Below, piece by piece: positions 9,084-16,194 of a stretch of 64,000 nt of DNA (its first letter is position 1; each line of letters starts with the position of its first letter). Source of the stretch: Aquabacterium sp. A7-Y (GTDB taxonomy: Bacteria; Pseudomonadota; Gammaproteobacteria; Burkholderiales; Burkholderiaceae_C); NCBI RefSeq assembly GCF_026153205.1, contig NZ_JAPFBW010000009.1:124001-188000 (forward strand). Direction: 5' to 3'. A model generated the notes under the pieces. That model had not been told where the DNA came from, searched no databases, and was given only the letters and a program-made list of their open reading frames with translations. The translations under genes and the position numbers were made by a program.

Positions 9084-10712
9084 ATGCGCACCGACTCGTC
9101 CGCGCCCCGGCCCGGGGACCTGGACATCTTCCGCCACTTGAAAAACGACCTGCCGGCAGGCACGGTGGTGTTTCTCGTCGCGCTGCCTTTGTGCCTCGGC
9201 ATCGCGCTCGCCAGCGGCGTGCCGCTGCTGGCCGGACTCGTGTCCGGCATCGTCGGCGGGCTGGTGATCGCCTGGCTTTCCGGCTCGCAGCTCAGCGTCA
9301 GCGGTCCGGCAGCCGGGCTGGTGGTGATCGTCGTCGATGCCATCGCTGCCTTGGGCAGCTTCGAGGCCTTCCTGGTGGCCGTGGTACTGGCCGGCGTCCT
9401 GCAGCTGCTCCTGGGTGTGTTGCGCGCCGGCAATCTCGGCTCCTGCTTTCCGTCCTCTGTGATCAAGGGCATGCTGGCCGCGATCGGCATCACGCTCATC
9501 ATGAAGCAGTTGCCGGTCGCCTTCGGCTTTGCCTCGGCCAAAGAGGCACTGACACGCGTGCCCCAGGACGTGCAGGCCATCGACGCCTGGCAGGCAGCGC
9601 TCGGCGCGATCACCGAAGACGCGCTGATCGTCGCGCTGGTGTCGCTGGTCATCCTGTTTGTCTGGGAGACAGCTCGGATCAAGCGCCTTCCCGTCCTGGG
9701 CAAGGTGCCGGCGCCGCTGATCGTCGTGCTCTGGGGCGTCGCCTACCATGCCCTGATGGTGACCGCCGATCCGGCTGCGGCCTTGGCGGAACATCAGCGC
9801 GTCACGCTGCCCGAAGTCGACAGCCTCGGCAGCCTCTTCGGCCAGCTCAGGTCCCCCGACTGGTCAGCCCTGGCGAAACCCGAGCTCTACATGACCGCGG
9901 TGTCGCTGGCGATCGTCGCGAGCCTGGAGACGCTGCTCAGCGTGGAAGCGGCTGACAAGCTGGATCCGCTCAAGCGTGTGTCCTCTCCCAATCGGGAGCT
10001 GCAGGCCCAAGGCGTCGGCAACGTCGTCGCCGGCCTGCTCGGCGGCCTGCCGATCACTGCGGTGATCGTACGCAGCTCCGCCAACATCCAGGCCGGAGCC
10101 CGCACCCGGCTGTCGTCCGTCGTGCACGGGGTGCTGCTGCTGTTGAGCGTGCTGTTCCTGGCCCAGGTCCTGCACTGGCTCCCGCTGGCCGCCTTGGCGG
10201 CGATCCTGCTGCAGACCGGCTTCAAGCTCGCCAAGCCGACCCTGTTCGTGGCGGCCTGGAAGCAGGGACCGGCCGGCTGGGTGCCTTTCGTCGTGACCAT
10301 CGCTGCCATCCTCGCCACCGACCTCCTGATCGGCATCTTCATCGGTTTGATCTGCAGCATGCTTTTCGTGATCAATGCCAACATGCGCGGCGCGCTGTCC
10401 CTCACCTCCCACGACGGTGCCTACCTGCTGCGACTGAACAAGGACGTTTCCTTTTTCAGCAAGTCCAGGCTGCGCCGCTATCTCGATCAGGTCGAGCCCG
10501 GCAGCGAACTGGTCGTGGACGGCTCGCGATGCCATTTCATCGACCGGGACATCCTCGAGGTGCTGGACGACTTCGTCGCCCATGCCGGGCCGCGCGGCAT
10601 CAAGGTGGAGCTGCGTGCGATGCCGGGGCCTGGTGAGCCAGGGGTGCAGGCCGCAGCAGCACCGGGCAGCGCCCCGGTGTCGACGGCGGCCCTGCCGTCG
10701 GCCGCCGGCTAG
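9084..10712 (+). CDS. SulP-family inorganic anion (probably bicarbonate) transporter
   Basis: The product is 542 aa. The start at 9084 follows AAGGAG at 9070-9075; the in-frame extension to 9015 is unlikely. Residues about 15-440 hold the many hydrophobic segments of the SulP core (PAGTVVFLVALPLCLGIALA, VSGPAAGLVVIVV, and GLPITAVIVRSSANIQAGARTR). The last part (LRLNKDVSFFSKSRL... ELVVDGSRCHFIDRDI) resembles a short STAS domain. SulP proteins carry sulfate, bicarbonate or dicarboxylates. Placement directly after a carbonic anhydrase favours bicarbonate; that is inference from context. A perfect hairpin about 90 bp past the stop may end the transcript. Confidence 0.88.
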   Translation: MRTDSSAPRPGDLDIFRHLKNDLPAGTVVFLVALPLCLGIALASGVPLLAGLVSGIVGGLVIAWLSGSQLSVSGPAAGLVVIVVDAIAALGSFEAFLVAVVLAGVLQLLLGVLRAGNLGSCFPSSVIKGMLAAIGITLIMKQLPVAFGFASAKEALTRVPQDVQAIDAWQAALGAITEDALIVALVSLVILFVWETARIKRLPVLGKVPAPLIVVLWGVAYHALMVTADPAAALAEHQRVTLPEVDSLGSLFGQLRSPDWSALAKPELYMTAVSLAIVASLETLLSVEAADKLDPLKRVSSPNRELQAQGVGNVVAGLLGGLPITAVIVRSSANIQAGARTRLSSVVHGVLLLLSVLFLAQVLHWLPLAALAAILLQTGFKLAKPTLFVAAWKQGPAGWVPFVVTIAAILATDLLIGIFIGLICSMLFVINANMRGALSLTSHDGAYLLRLNKDVSFFSKSRLRRYLDQVEPGSELVVDGSRCHFIDRDILEVLDDFVAHAGPRGIKVELRAMPGPGEPGVQAAAAPGSAPVSTAALPSAAG

Positions 10713-10799
10713 GAGCCGAGCTTTTTTGGGCAAGGCGGATACCTCGCTCATCGACCTGCTCTGCGGCGAGGCCGATCAAGGCCGACGTGCCGCGGGTTG

Positions 10800-10828
10800 A
10801 CAGCCCGAGCCCGCTGCTCGGGCTGTTC
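10800..10828. terminator. Hairpin downstream of SulP gene, possible bidirectional terminator
   Basis: ACAGCCCGAGC (10800-10810) pairs perfectly with GCTCGGGCTGT (10816-10826) around a 5-nt loop. It lies between the convergent SulP gene and the nucleotidyltransferase gene, where a shared terminator is expected. There is no T-run, so intrinsic termination is probable but not certain. Confidence 0.6.
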
Positions 10829-10857
10829 ATTCGAAGCAAGAAGAACCAACGGCCGGA

Positions 10858-11673
10858 TCATGACTTCCTCCTTTTCAACGGTCGTGCGGCCGGTTCGGGT
10901 GCTTGGAAGCGAGACGAGTACTCCAGGGACATCATTTCTTTCAGGCCTGGCCAACGGTTTACCCAGAAGGGCCCCGGCGGAATGAGAGTCGGATCGATGG
11001 CATCGGCGATATGGATCCCGAAGCGTTGGGCGACCTTTCTGCCTGCATCCTCTATCGCCAGGCGCTCGATCTCAGACACGTATGCCTGGATCGGACTGCG
11101 GCCGGTCTCAAGGTCGGCATTCTTGGACAAGCGCAGTTCCTGACGTAGAAACTCTCGTGCGACGTCAATGGCCATACGGACTTGCATCACGCCCTTGTCG
11201 TCCTGCTTCTCGGGCAATTTGTAGAGATTGAGCAGGCGGCTGCGCAGAACATGCAGTGGGTGCATCACCAGGAAGTCCATCCCTGACATCTGCACCCGCA
11301 CAGCTCGTTCGCGAACGGCTTCTGCATCGATGCCGAACACCTGGAAGAGGACGTCAACGTTGATGACCTCATCTTCCGAAAGGTCCACATAGGCCTGGCC
11401 CACCAAGGCAGTCAATGCTCGCTCGCTGGGGAAGTAGGTCGCCCCACGGATGGCCCGAGCAAAGGCGGCCACCCGCTCACGGCCCGCTGGCGAGCTTGTC
11501 AGGAAGTCGACGTCGTTGGATATGGCCGGGAACTTCGCGGGAACGGAGAGCCCATAACGCTGCACCCAGAATGCCAGCGCCTGGCCACCGATCAGGATGT
11601 CGTCTTCAGCGGTACCCAGCAGACGCTCCACCACCTCGGGAGGTGTGACCGCCTCAGACTTGCGCTTCACCAT
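10858..11673 (-). CDS. Nucleotidyltransferase-fold protein, candidate toxin of a TA-like pair
   Basis: The product is 271 aa. The polymerase-beta-type nucleotidyltransferase signature is visible: G29-G30 in ILIGGQALAFW, D54 and D56 in SNDVDFLTSS, and a third acidic residue D107 in INVDVLF. A later segment (HPLHVLRSRLLNLYKLPEK) matches the motif after the core in AbiEii/DUF1814-like proteins. Members act in phage defence and toxin-antitoxin systems, often by adding nucleotides to tRNA; others are uncharacterised. It overlaps the upstream ParD-like gene by 7 bp, the layout of an antitoxin-first operon. Toxicity is inferred from context, since no such activity can be read from sequence. Confidence 0.75.
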   Translation of the reverse strand: MVKRKSEAVTPPEVVERLLGTAEDDILIGGQALAFWVQRYGLSVPAKFPAISNDVDFLTSSPAGRERVAAFARAIRGATYFPSERALTALVGQAYVDLSEDEVINVDVLFQVFGIDAEAVRERAVRVQMSGMDFLVMHPLHVLRSRLLNLYKLPEKQDDKGVMQVRMAIDVAREFLRQELRLSKNADLETGRSPIQAYVSEIERLAIEDAGRKVAQRFGIHIADAIDPTLIPPGPFWVNRWPGLKEMMSLEYSSRFQAPEPAARPLKRRKS

Positions 11674-12062
11674 CCAGCGCCATCACTTTCCGGCGGGCTT
11701 GGAAACGTCAGCTTTGCGCTGCGAACCAGCTCGTCGGGAATGACGAAAAGCGACTGGGCAGTACGACGGCCTTCGACCACATCCCGCAGCAGCCCGCTCC
11801 TGCGCGCTGCGACCACTGGAGATCCAAGTCCCTCGTAACGCTCGGCGTGAGAGGAACCCAGTAGGGCCCGCACCTGGGCTTTCAAATCGACGTCCCCGTT
11901 GAGGATCTTTGTCGCCTGATCTGAGGTCAGACCGGCAGCATCCAGGGCGGCGCCAAGGCGAGCCCAGTATTCGATCTGCTGCGCCAAGGAGCGGCCAAGA
12001 GCCGCGCTGACCGTTTGAGCGAGGTCGTAGAGATCGTCGGAGACGCGGATTGATTGAGCCAT
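11667..12062 (-). CDS. ParD-like antitoxin/DNA-binding protein
   Basis: The product is 131 aa. Residues 1-45 (MAQSIRVSDDLYDLAQTVSA... SLAQQIEYWARLG) match the TA-associated ParD-like family, with a ribbon-helix-helix-style N-terminus that binds operator DNA. The remainder is a helical region (LTSDQATKILNGD) followed by a less conserved tail that probably contacts the partner. It is the first gene of a two-gene minus-strand operon with the nucleotidyltransferase, and a 7-bp perfect palindrome (12075-12091) begins 13 bp upstream of its ATG, consistent with autorepression. The ribosome site is weak. Antitoxin role is inference from family and layout. Confidence 0.72.
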   Translation of the reverse strand: MAQSIRVSDDLYDLAQTVSAALGRSLAQQIEYWARLGAALDAAGLTSDQATKILNGDVDLKAQVRALLGSSHAERYEGLGSPVVAARRSGLLRDVVEGRRTAQSLFVIPDELVRSAKLTFPSPPESDGAGW

Positions 12063-12074
12063 ACACCCAATGTA

Positions 12075-12091
12075 TGTGGCAGATTGCCACA
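12075..12091. promoter_or_regulatory. Palindromic operator candidate for the ParD-like operon
   Basis: TGTGGCA and TGCCACA form a perfect inverted repeat with a 3-nt spacer (GAT), starting 13 bp before the ATG of the ParD-like gene. Size and place fit a ribbon-helix-helix operator overlapping promoter or leader. Confidence 0.5.
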
Positions 12092-12484
12092 GGTCAAGGC
12101 CGGCGGCGCGCTATGCCACCCTGGCTCGGACGTCGCCAGTCGCGCGAACCACCCTCCTCGCCCGCAGGTTCAAGGCAATGCCTCTTAGGTGCAAGTCCTG
12201 GTTCAACGAGCCGCGTGTTCTCCAAGAGAAGAAGGTGCGCGCCGTAGATGGCCCGTGACGACCTCCTGCGTTGCCCTATCCGTCGATGCGGGAGGCGCTC
12301 ATCAACATCCTGTCGGGCGGCGAGGGAGTCTGGCGTGTCATGACTTCTCCTCAGCAGTGGCGCTGCACAGGGACCGGCGGCCTGGCGCGATCGCGACCTG
12401 CCATCCACGAATGGCCGTGCGGCCCCTGCGCTTGCACAACAAAGCTGGCTCAGGGCGGCGCGGGGCGAACGAGGGTGCGGCGTG
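12092..12484. other. Intergenic, no gene recognised
   Basis: About 390 bp lie between the ParD-like operon promoter and the 3' end of the lectin gene. Short open frames exist on both strands but none has a ribosome site, a recognisable domain or a conserved look. The promoter of the ParD-like operon should lie near the left end. Confidence 0.35.
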
Positions 12485-12958
12485 TCACGGACAGAACCGG
12501 TTGGTGGCCCAGAGCACGCCACCGCCACCGCTGTAGATCACGAGGTTGCAGTCGTCCTGGACGGCGAGCCACGCGCCCGGATTGCCCGCGGTGTTGGACG
12601 CCCAGATCGGCTGTGGGCCGTTGTAGAGGACGAGGTTGCCATCGGTCTGCATGATGAAGTGCGACGTGGATCGGCCCCAGGTGCCGGTGTCCCACAGTGC
12701 TCCCGTGCTCACGTACTCGACCACATTGCCGTCGTTCTGGTGCACCAGGGTCGCGCGGCCGTTGCAGGACGGCATCGAATCGCCCAGGGCCAGGTACTGG
12801 TTGGCGTACAGGGCGCCGCATTGCCGGGTGGCAGTCGTGGCGGTCCTCTGGGCCGCGGCGTCCTGAGGCGGCGCGGTCTCAGCCACGCAGAGCGCGCTGG
12901 CGGACGACAGGACGAGTTGAAGAGCGAGGCGCCGGAACGGCAATCGACAAGCTGACAT
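12485..12958 (-). CDS. Secreted bulb-type (mannose-binding) lectin-domain protein
   Basis: The product is 157 aa. A signal peptide covers residues about 1-26 (ending ALCVA). The mature protein is one B_lectin prism with all three mannose-binding Q-x-D-x-N-x-V-x-Y motifs intact: QNDGNVVEY (74-82), QTDGNLVLY (104-112) and QDDCNLVIY (134-142), spaced exactly 30 residues apart. Cysteines at 47, 65, 136 and 156 may form disulfides. A strong AAGGAGG precedes the ATG. Such lectins bind terminal mannose; bacterial examples include antagonistic lectin-like bacteriocins, but those usually carry two tandem domains, so function here is open. It stands alone on the minus strand beside a small regulator. 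Confidence 0.82.
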   Translation of the reverse strand: MSACRLPFRRLALQLVLSSASALCVAETAPPQDAAAQRTATTATRQCGALYANQYLALGDSMPSCNGRATLVHQNDGNVVEYVSTGALWDTGTWGRSTSHFIMQTDGNLVLYNGPQPIWASNTAGNPGAWLAVQDDCNLVIYSGGGGVLWATNRFCP

Positions 12959-12991
12959 GGATCCTCCTTGCGTTGGGGAAGTCGGCCGAAG

Positions 12992-13014
12992 CGGAACCCG
13001 GTAGCTGGGTTCCG
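12992..13014. repeat. Inverted repeat in the lectin gene leader
   Basis: CGGAACCC and GGGTTCCG form a perfect 8-bp inverted repeat with a 7-nt loop, 34 bp upstream of the lectin start codon. It could be an operator or an mRNA leader hairpin. No partner protein is evident, though a small XRE regulator is encoded 190 bp away. Confidence 0.35.
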
Positions 13015-13203
13015 AATCGGGTCCGTGGGGAGGTTAAGGCGGCTGTTCCTGTCCGGTGATACCCGTCCGGCCATGCGGCCATCAGAGCGACAGTCCGCAT
13101 GAACGGCCCTGTGTCCGCGCCGATTTTTTGCTCCAAGCCGGAGCATGATGGGCACGGCCCGGCACTTGTCACGGCGACACAAGCACCGCTCGTTCCGCCC
13201 GCC

Positions 13204-13437
13204 ATGCAAACGCCTTCCACCCCCGGCTCGGCATGTCGCAGGTTGGCCCTGAGCTACTCGCAGGAAGCCTCCGGTGACGCGTGCGGCATCGACCGCAGCG
13301 ATATCGCTGGAATCGAGCGCGGCGAGCACAACTGGGCACTCATCAACATCCTGCGAATCATCGGAGCACTGGGACTGCAGCCATCCGAGTTCTTCCAGGA
13401 ACTGGACCGCCCCACTAGGAACCGGTCCAAGCCGTGA
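13204..13437 (+). CDS. Small XRE-family HTH regulator, possibly N-terminally degraded
   Basis: The product is 77 aa from the ATG at 13204. Most of it is a cro/C1-type helix-turn-helix: YSQEASGDACGIDRSDIAG, then IERGEHNWALINILRIIGAL and LQPSEFF, the common small XRE regulator pattern. Two positions depart from the usual motif (QEASGDACG where QEALADACG is normal, and RSDIAG for RSYIGG), and the upstream part before R-R-L is poor, so helix 1 may be damaged. No ribosome site is clear. It is divergent from the lectin gene and next to the left end of the islet. Functional status is uncertain. Confidence 0.55.
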   Translation: MQTPSTPGSACRRLALSYSQEASGDACGIDRSDIAGIERGEHNWALINILRIIGALGLQPSEFFQELDRPTRNRSKP

Positions 13438-13662
13438 GCGCACCTCGCGTGGCCCGGCCTCCAGCGCTCTCTTGGCGCCTAGCGCACCGACGATGCCAGG
13501 AAACGGAGCGAGTGGAAGTACAGCCGTTCCGCCTCAGCACTGCGGCAGAGATGCGAGTGACGCCGAGCTGGATTGCGCGGCTCGCTAGATGGTGGATACG
13601 GCATCAGAACTGCCGCAGGCCGGGCGCCCGAACAAAAACGCCTTGAAAATCAAGGCGTTAGC
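13438..13662. other. Diverged copy of integrase-end/terminator region
   Basis: This stretch has no intact gene. From 13575 to 13638 it aligns without gaps to 18086-18149, about 47 of 64 positions identical by eye. At 18086 that sequence encodes the tail of a tyrosine integrase, but here the corresponding frame contains a stop (TAG at 13586-13588). It therefore looks like the decayed tail of a related integrase, followed by a hairpin and the tRNA-Gly fragment. Confidence 0.45.
13634..13659 (-). terminator. Rho-independent terminator-like hairpin at left att site
   Basis: On the minus strand AACGCCTTGA pairs with TCAAGGCGTT around a 3-nt loop and is followed by a T-run (13634-13638). It sits right after the tRNA-Gly 3' fragment, in the same relation as the terminator after the intact tRNA-Gly at 18145-18171, but with a different stem sequence. 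Confidence 0.65.
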
Positions 13663-13689
13663 TGGAGCAGGTGAAGGGAATCGAACCCT
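13663..13689 (-). repeat. Left attachment-site copy: 3' end of tRNA-Gly
   Basis: The 27 bases match 18175-18201, the 3' end of the tRNA-Gly(CCC) gene including CCA and T-arm, at 26 of 27 positions. No tRNA body is present, because no sequence able to pair with the acceptor 3' strand lies within 100 nt upstream. This is the pattern left when an element integrates at a tRNA 3' end, so it marks the left border of the 13690-18174 islet. Confidence 0.75.
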
Positions 13690-13705
13690 TTGCCCGGCCC
13701 GCTGG

Positions 13706-13766
13706 AGCCCCCTCCGGCCTGTCGTTGCCTCGAAGATGGGGCAACAGAACCGGGCTGGAGGGGGCT
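13706..13766. repeat. Long imperfect hairpin at the islet's left end
   Basis: AGCCCCCTCC (13706-13715) is the exact reverse complement of 13757-13766, and the inner arms (GTCGTTGCC against GGCAACAGAAC) also pair with a few mismatches, giving a stem of about 20 bp. It begins 10 bp beyond the stop of the last islet gene on the minus strand. It may stop transcription or be a recombination structure; there is no T-run. Confidence 0.5.
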
Positions 13767-13775
13767 AAAACGGGC

Positions 13776-14396
13776 TCATTCCGCAGTGGATTCCGCAGTA
13801 GCGCCCTTCCTCTGCCTGGCCGCGTCTTGCCGTGCCAAGGCGTCCCTCCACGCCTTGAAGAACACAGGCAGGTTGCGTGTGTCGTTCTTTACCCTGTAGC
13901 GCCTCCCGATCCCTTCGACGACCAGCTTCTTTGCGTCGACGAACTCGCCAGTGTCCGGAGGGAAATGTAGGAATCTGTCCCCCTGATCAGGCCAAAACTC
14001 AAAGTCCACCACCTCGCCCTCCGATAGGCGAATGGCAGAGTTTTGAGCGAGCCTGTGCTCATTCAACGCCTCCACAATTTCCCTGACGGTCATATTGCCG
14101 CCCGGGTCCTTCTGCGGGTATTTCGGTTCAGTAAGTGCCATCCACCACCTGTGCTTGGCGGACTCCATTGCAAGTGAGAGTACAACCGCTGGCCTTCGAC
14201 CAAGGTTCGCAATCCTGATTCGCAAGCACGGGGTGGTTTCATCTGGCACGGCCCCAGCGTGATGATGCTCAATGACGCACCATGCTCGGACAACCGCCCG
14301 GTCGCGAAGGTAGTTGAGAATCGACAGAACGACCCCAATAACCGATAGCAGAATCGCCACCACGGACAGAAACTGCGGACTTAGCATGGACGTCAT
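13776..14396 (-). CDS. Membrane-anchored protein of unknown function, last gene of islet operon
   Basis: The product is 206 aa and I do not recognise its family. An N-terminal hydrophobic helix (FLSVVAILLSVIGVVLSIL, residues about 9-27) is followed by a basic flank (RDRAVVR), so it is probably single-pass. The soluble part contains a strand-rich region (CLRIRIANLGRRPAVVLSLAM) resembling an immunoglobulin-like or CARDB-type fold and a charged Q/R/A-rich tail. It starts 6 bp after the DUF3396 immunity gene stop, so it is cotranscribed with the PAAR-effector-immunity set. It could be an accessory or second immunity factor, but the sequence does not say. Confidence 0.7.
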   Translation of the reverse strand: MTSMLSPQFLSVVAILLSVIGVVLSILNYLRDRAVVRAWCVIEHHHAGAVPDETTPCLRIRIANLGRRPAVVLSLAMESAKHRWWMALTEPKYPQKDPGGNMTVREIVEALNEHRLAQNSAIRLSEGEVVDFEFWPDQGDRFLHFPPDTGEFVDAKKLVVEGIGRRYRVKNDTRNLPVFFKAWRDALARQDAARQRKGATAESTAE

Positions 14397-14402
14397 GGCA
14401 CT

Positions 14403-15482
14403 TCAGAGCCGGTCCGGCAGCATCGTTTCCGTGCTCAGCTTTGGCTCGTCGAGCAGCTTCGCCTTATAGGGTAGCAACTCCTCTTCTGATACATCGAAGC
14501 GGCGGAGCCAGTCCTCTGCGGCCTGCCCTCTGATACGCGGTTCCCCGTCAAGTGAAGGGCCGTGCAGCGATCCAATCTGTGGGACACGAACGTCCTTCAG
14601 AAGCATGTTCGGAAGCACATAAATCGCGGGCTTCGGGTTTTGGTCTACTGGGGCGATTTCAGGCTGGGGACCGGCCTGAATCACCACTCCGTTGCCGTAG
14701 TCGTACACGGCGAACCAACCACCCGGAAGCTCAGAGCGAATCCTGCTCAGCCCACCGACCTTCTCGACCATGTCGTTGTTGATCGCGGTCAGCCAAGAGA
14801 CCGTTTTAATTCCTCCCACAACCGCTCTTGAAACACCGAACGGTGTGCCGACGTCGAGCGCATTCAGCTTCTCCGCCATATAGGCTTCGACCGGCTCGTT
14901 ATCGACGTCACGCACAACCGACCTCACCAAGGCGTTGCCGCCATAGCCATGTTCTGCCTTCAGCCGGCGCGCGAAGTTGACAAACATCTGCTGGAATGCG
15001 CGCGGGTTCTGATGCAGGTATAGCGGCGGGACACTGAAGCGCAGCGACGAGAAGCCCGCGCTTTTCAGCTTTGCTTGCCAACCCCGTCTTCCCACAACCT
15101 GGAATTCCCAAGCTCCGCTGTCATGAGGTTGCTTGCCGCTCACGTAGTAGAAGCTCACCAGGTCGTTTTCGTTCATCCGCTTCATCATCTCGCGCAGCGG
15201 CGCCGCTTTAGGGTAGGCCATCTTGTCTGGGCCTTCAGGCGGCTCCTCGCGCCACAGCCATGTGAGATGCTGTTTGGCGATGGCTTCATACTCTTCGAAG
15301 CACTCGCAGATGGCGTCGCGGACAGCTCGGGTGTGCGCGTCCTTGAAGAACAGCGTGCCCGTCACTGCAGGCACCGCCCCCACATAGTCTTGCTTGCCTT
15401 GCTTGGTCAGCAAGCCACCGGGGATGGCGGCTTTGTCCCCGTGCTCGCGCACAAACTTGACGTAGTCAAAAGAATCGGTCAT
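14403..15482 (-). CDS. DUF3396-type VI secretion immunity protein
   Basis: The product is 359 aa from the ATG at 15482, chosen because GAGGA lies 6 nt upstream and just after the effector stop; a 10-residue longer frame overlaps the effector. Features of the DUF3396 family are the N-terminal GTLFFKDAHTRAVRDAICEC segment, the central LRFSVPPLYL region, and the C-terminal VSWLTAINNDMVEKVGGLS... VVIQAGPQPE. DUF3396 proteins are annotated as type VI immunity proteins encoded beside nuclease effectors. Here it directly follows a VRR-NUC-like effector, so it is predicted to bind and neutralise that nuclease in the cytoplasm. Confidence 0.83.
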   Translation of the reverse strand: MTDSFDYVKFVREHGDKAAIPGGLLTKQGKQDYVGAVPAVTGTLFFKDAHTRAVRDAICECFEEYEAIAKQHLTWLWREEPPEGPDKMAYPKAAPLREMMKRMNENDLVSFYYVSGKQPHDSGAWEFQVVGRRGWQAKLKSAGFSSLRFSVPPLYLHQNPRAFQQMFVNFARRLKAEHGYGGNALVRSVVRDVDNEPVEAYMAEKLNALDVGTPFGVSRAVVGGIKTVSWLTAINNDMVEKVGGLSRIRSELPGGWFAVYDYGNGVVIQAGPQPEIAPVDQNPKPAIYVLPNMLLKDVRVPQIGSLHGPSLDGEPRIRGQAAEDWLRRFDVSEEELLPYKAKLLDEPKLSTETMLPDRL

Positions 15483-15489
15483 TTCGTCC

Positions 15490-16194
15490 TCAGAACTGCG
15501 GAACGGGTCCACGAGGTGGCTTCCTGCCCAGTATGGTCATCAACAACCAACCGATGGCGCCAAGGGTGCCGATGTCTTCAACAGGGATCTTCGGCTGATC
15601 GGGCTCCGGCTTGTCGCAGTCGCACTTGTCTGGTGTCATCGTCACGACGTCTACGTCGCCCGCGATTCTCTTGTAGTCGTCCTTCTGAGCTTGGCTGACG
15701 GTGTCAGGGGGGAACTTCACCTCGACCACCTGCTTGATGTTGTCCTGCGTCGGCGGTTTGGTCGGGTCCTTCACGATCACGACATCAGGTCGCCGAATCA
15801 TCCCCTGACCAGGCTGGAAAGGTGGGTGCTCGGGGTCCTCGGCCCACCACTTCTTGATCCATCCAGGCAGCCAGTCATGCCCTTTTGTCTCGACCGAGCT
15901 GTCCATGATGGGAGCCGGTGGCTCCTTCGTCATGTCGTAGTTGACCTCGGGCTTGTATGGGCTGCGGTGTTGCAACGCCTGGTCAACCACCTTGAGCCGA
16001 CCGGACACGCACGCTTGCTTGAGCGAGCGTCCATCCTTCCCCACGTCCGGCGTGTCTTTGCACTTGCAGATGGCCGAGCAGACAACCTTCTTGTCTACGT
16101 AGTCGAGTTCAGGTTCATTAATATTAACGACCGTCGTCGTCCCCTCTTTCGACATGCCGCCGCTTGCGAACGGTCCTCTGTTCTGGTCTGTCAT
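15490..16194 (-). CDS. VRR-NUC-like nuclease, predicted type VI effector
   Basis: The product is 234 aa. A PD-(D/E)xK core is visible: R-R-P-D (D137) in MIRRPDVVIVKD, E158-V-K160 in VVEVKFPPD, then Q168 and Y174 in SQAQKDDYKRIAG, as in VRR-NUC nucleases. The N-terminal half has a cysteine-rich stretch (C39, C43, C45, C62) and no signal peptide. Residues about 207-222 are hydrophobic. The gene overlaps the PAAR gene by 4 bp (ATGA) and is followed 7 bp later by a DUF3396 immunity gene. The inferred role is a DNA-damaging antibacterial effector loaded on the PAAR-tipped type VI spike. No type VI structural genes are in this window, so the apparatus must be elsewhere. Confidence 0.8.
   Translation of the reverse strand: MTDQNRGPFASGGMSKEGTTTVVNINEPELDYVDKKVVCSAICKCKDTPDVGKDGRSLKQACVSGRLKVVDQALQHRSPYKPEVNYDMTKEPPAPIMDSSVETKGHDWLPGWIKKWWAEDPEHPPFQPGQGMIRRPDVVIVKDPTKPPTQDNIKQVVEVKFPPDTVSQAQKDDYKRIAGDVDVVTMTPDKCDCDKPEPDQPKIPVEDIGTLGAIGWLLMTILGRKPPRGPVPQF

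Noticed and set aside
13657-13668. Integron attC-like core near GCGTTAGCTGG
   Set aside because: GTTAGCT does not fit the GTTRRRY core, and no integron integrase or paired inverse core is present; the tRNA repeat explains the site better.
13663-13770. A complete second tRNA gene at the left end of the islet
   Set aside because: Only the T-arm and acceptor 3' strand are present; no sequence pairing with CACCTGC is found upstream on the minus strand, so it is a fragment.
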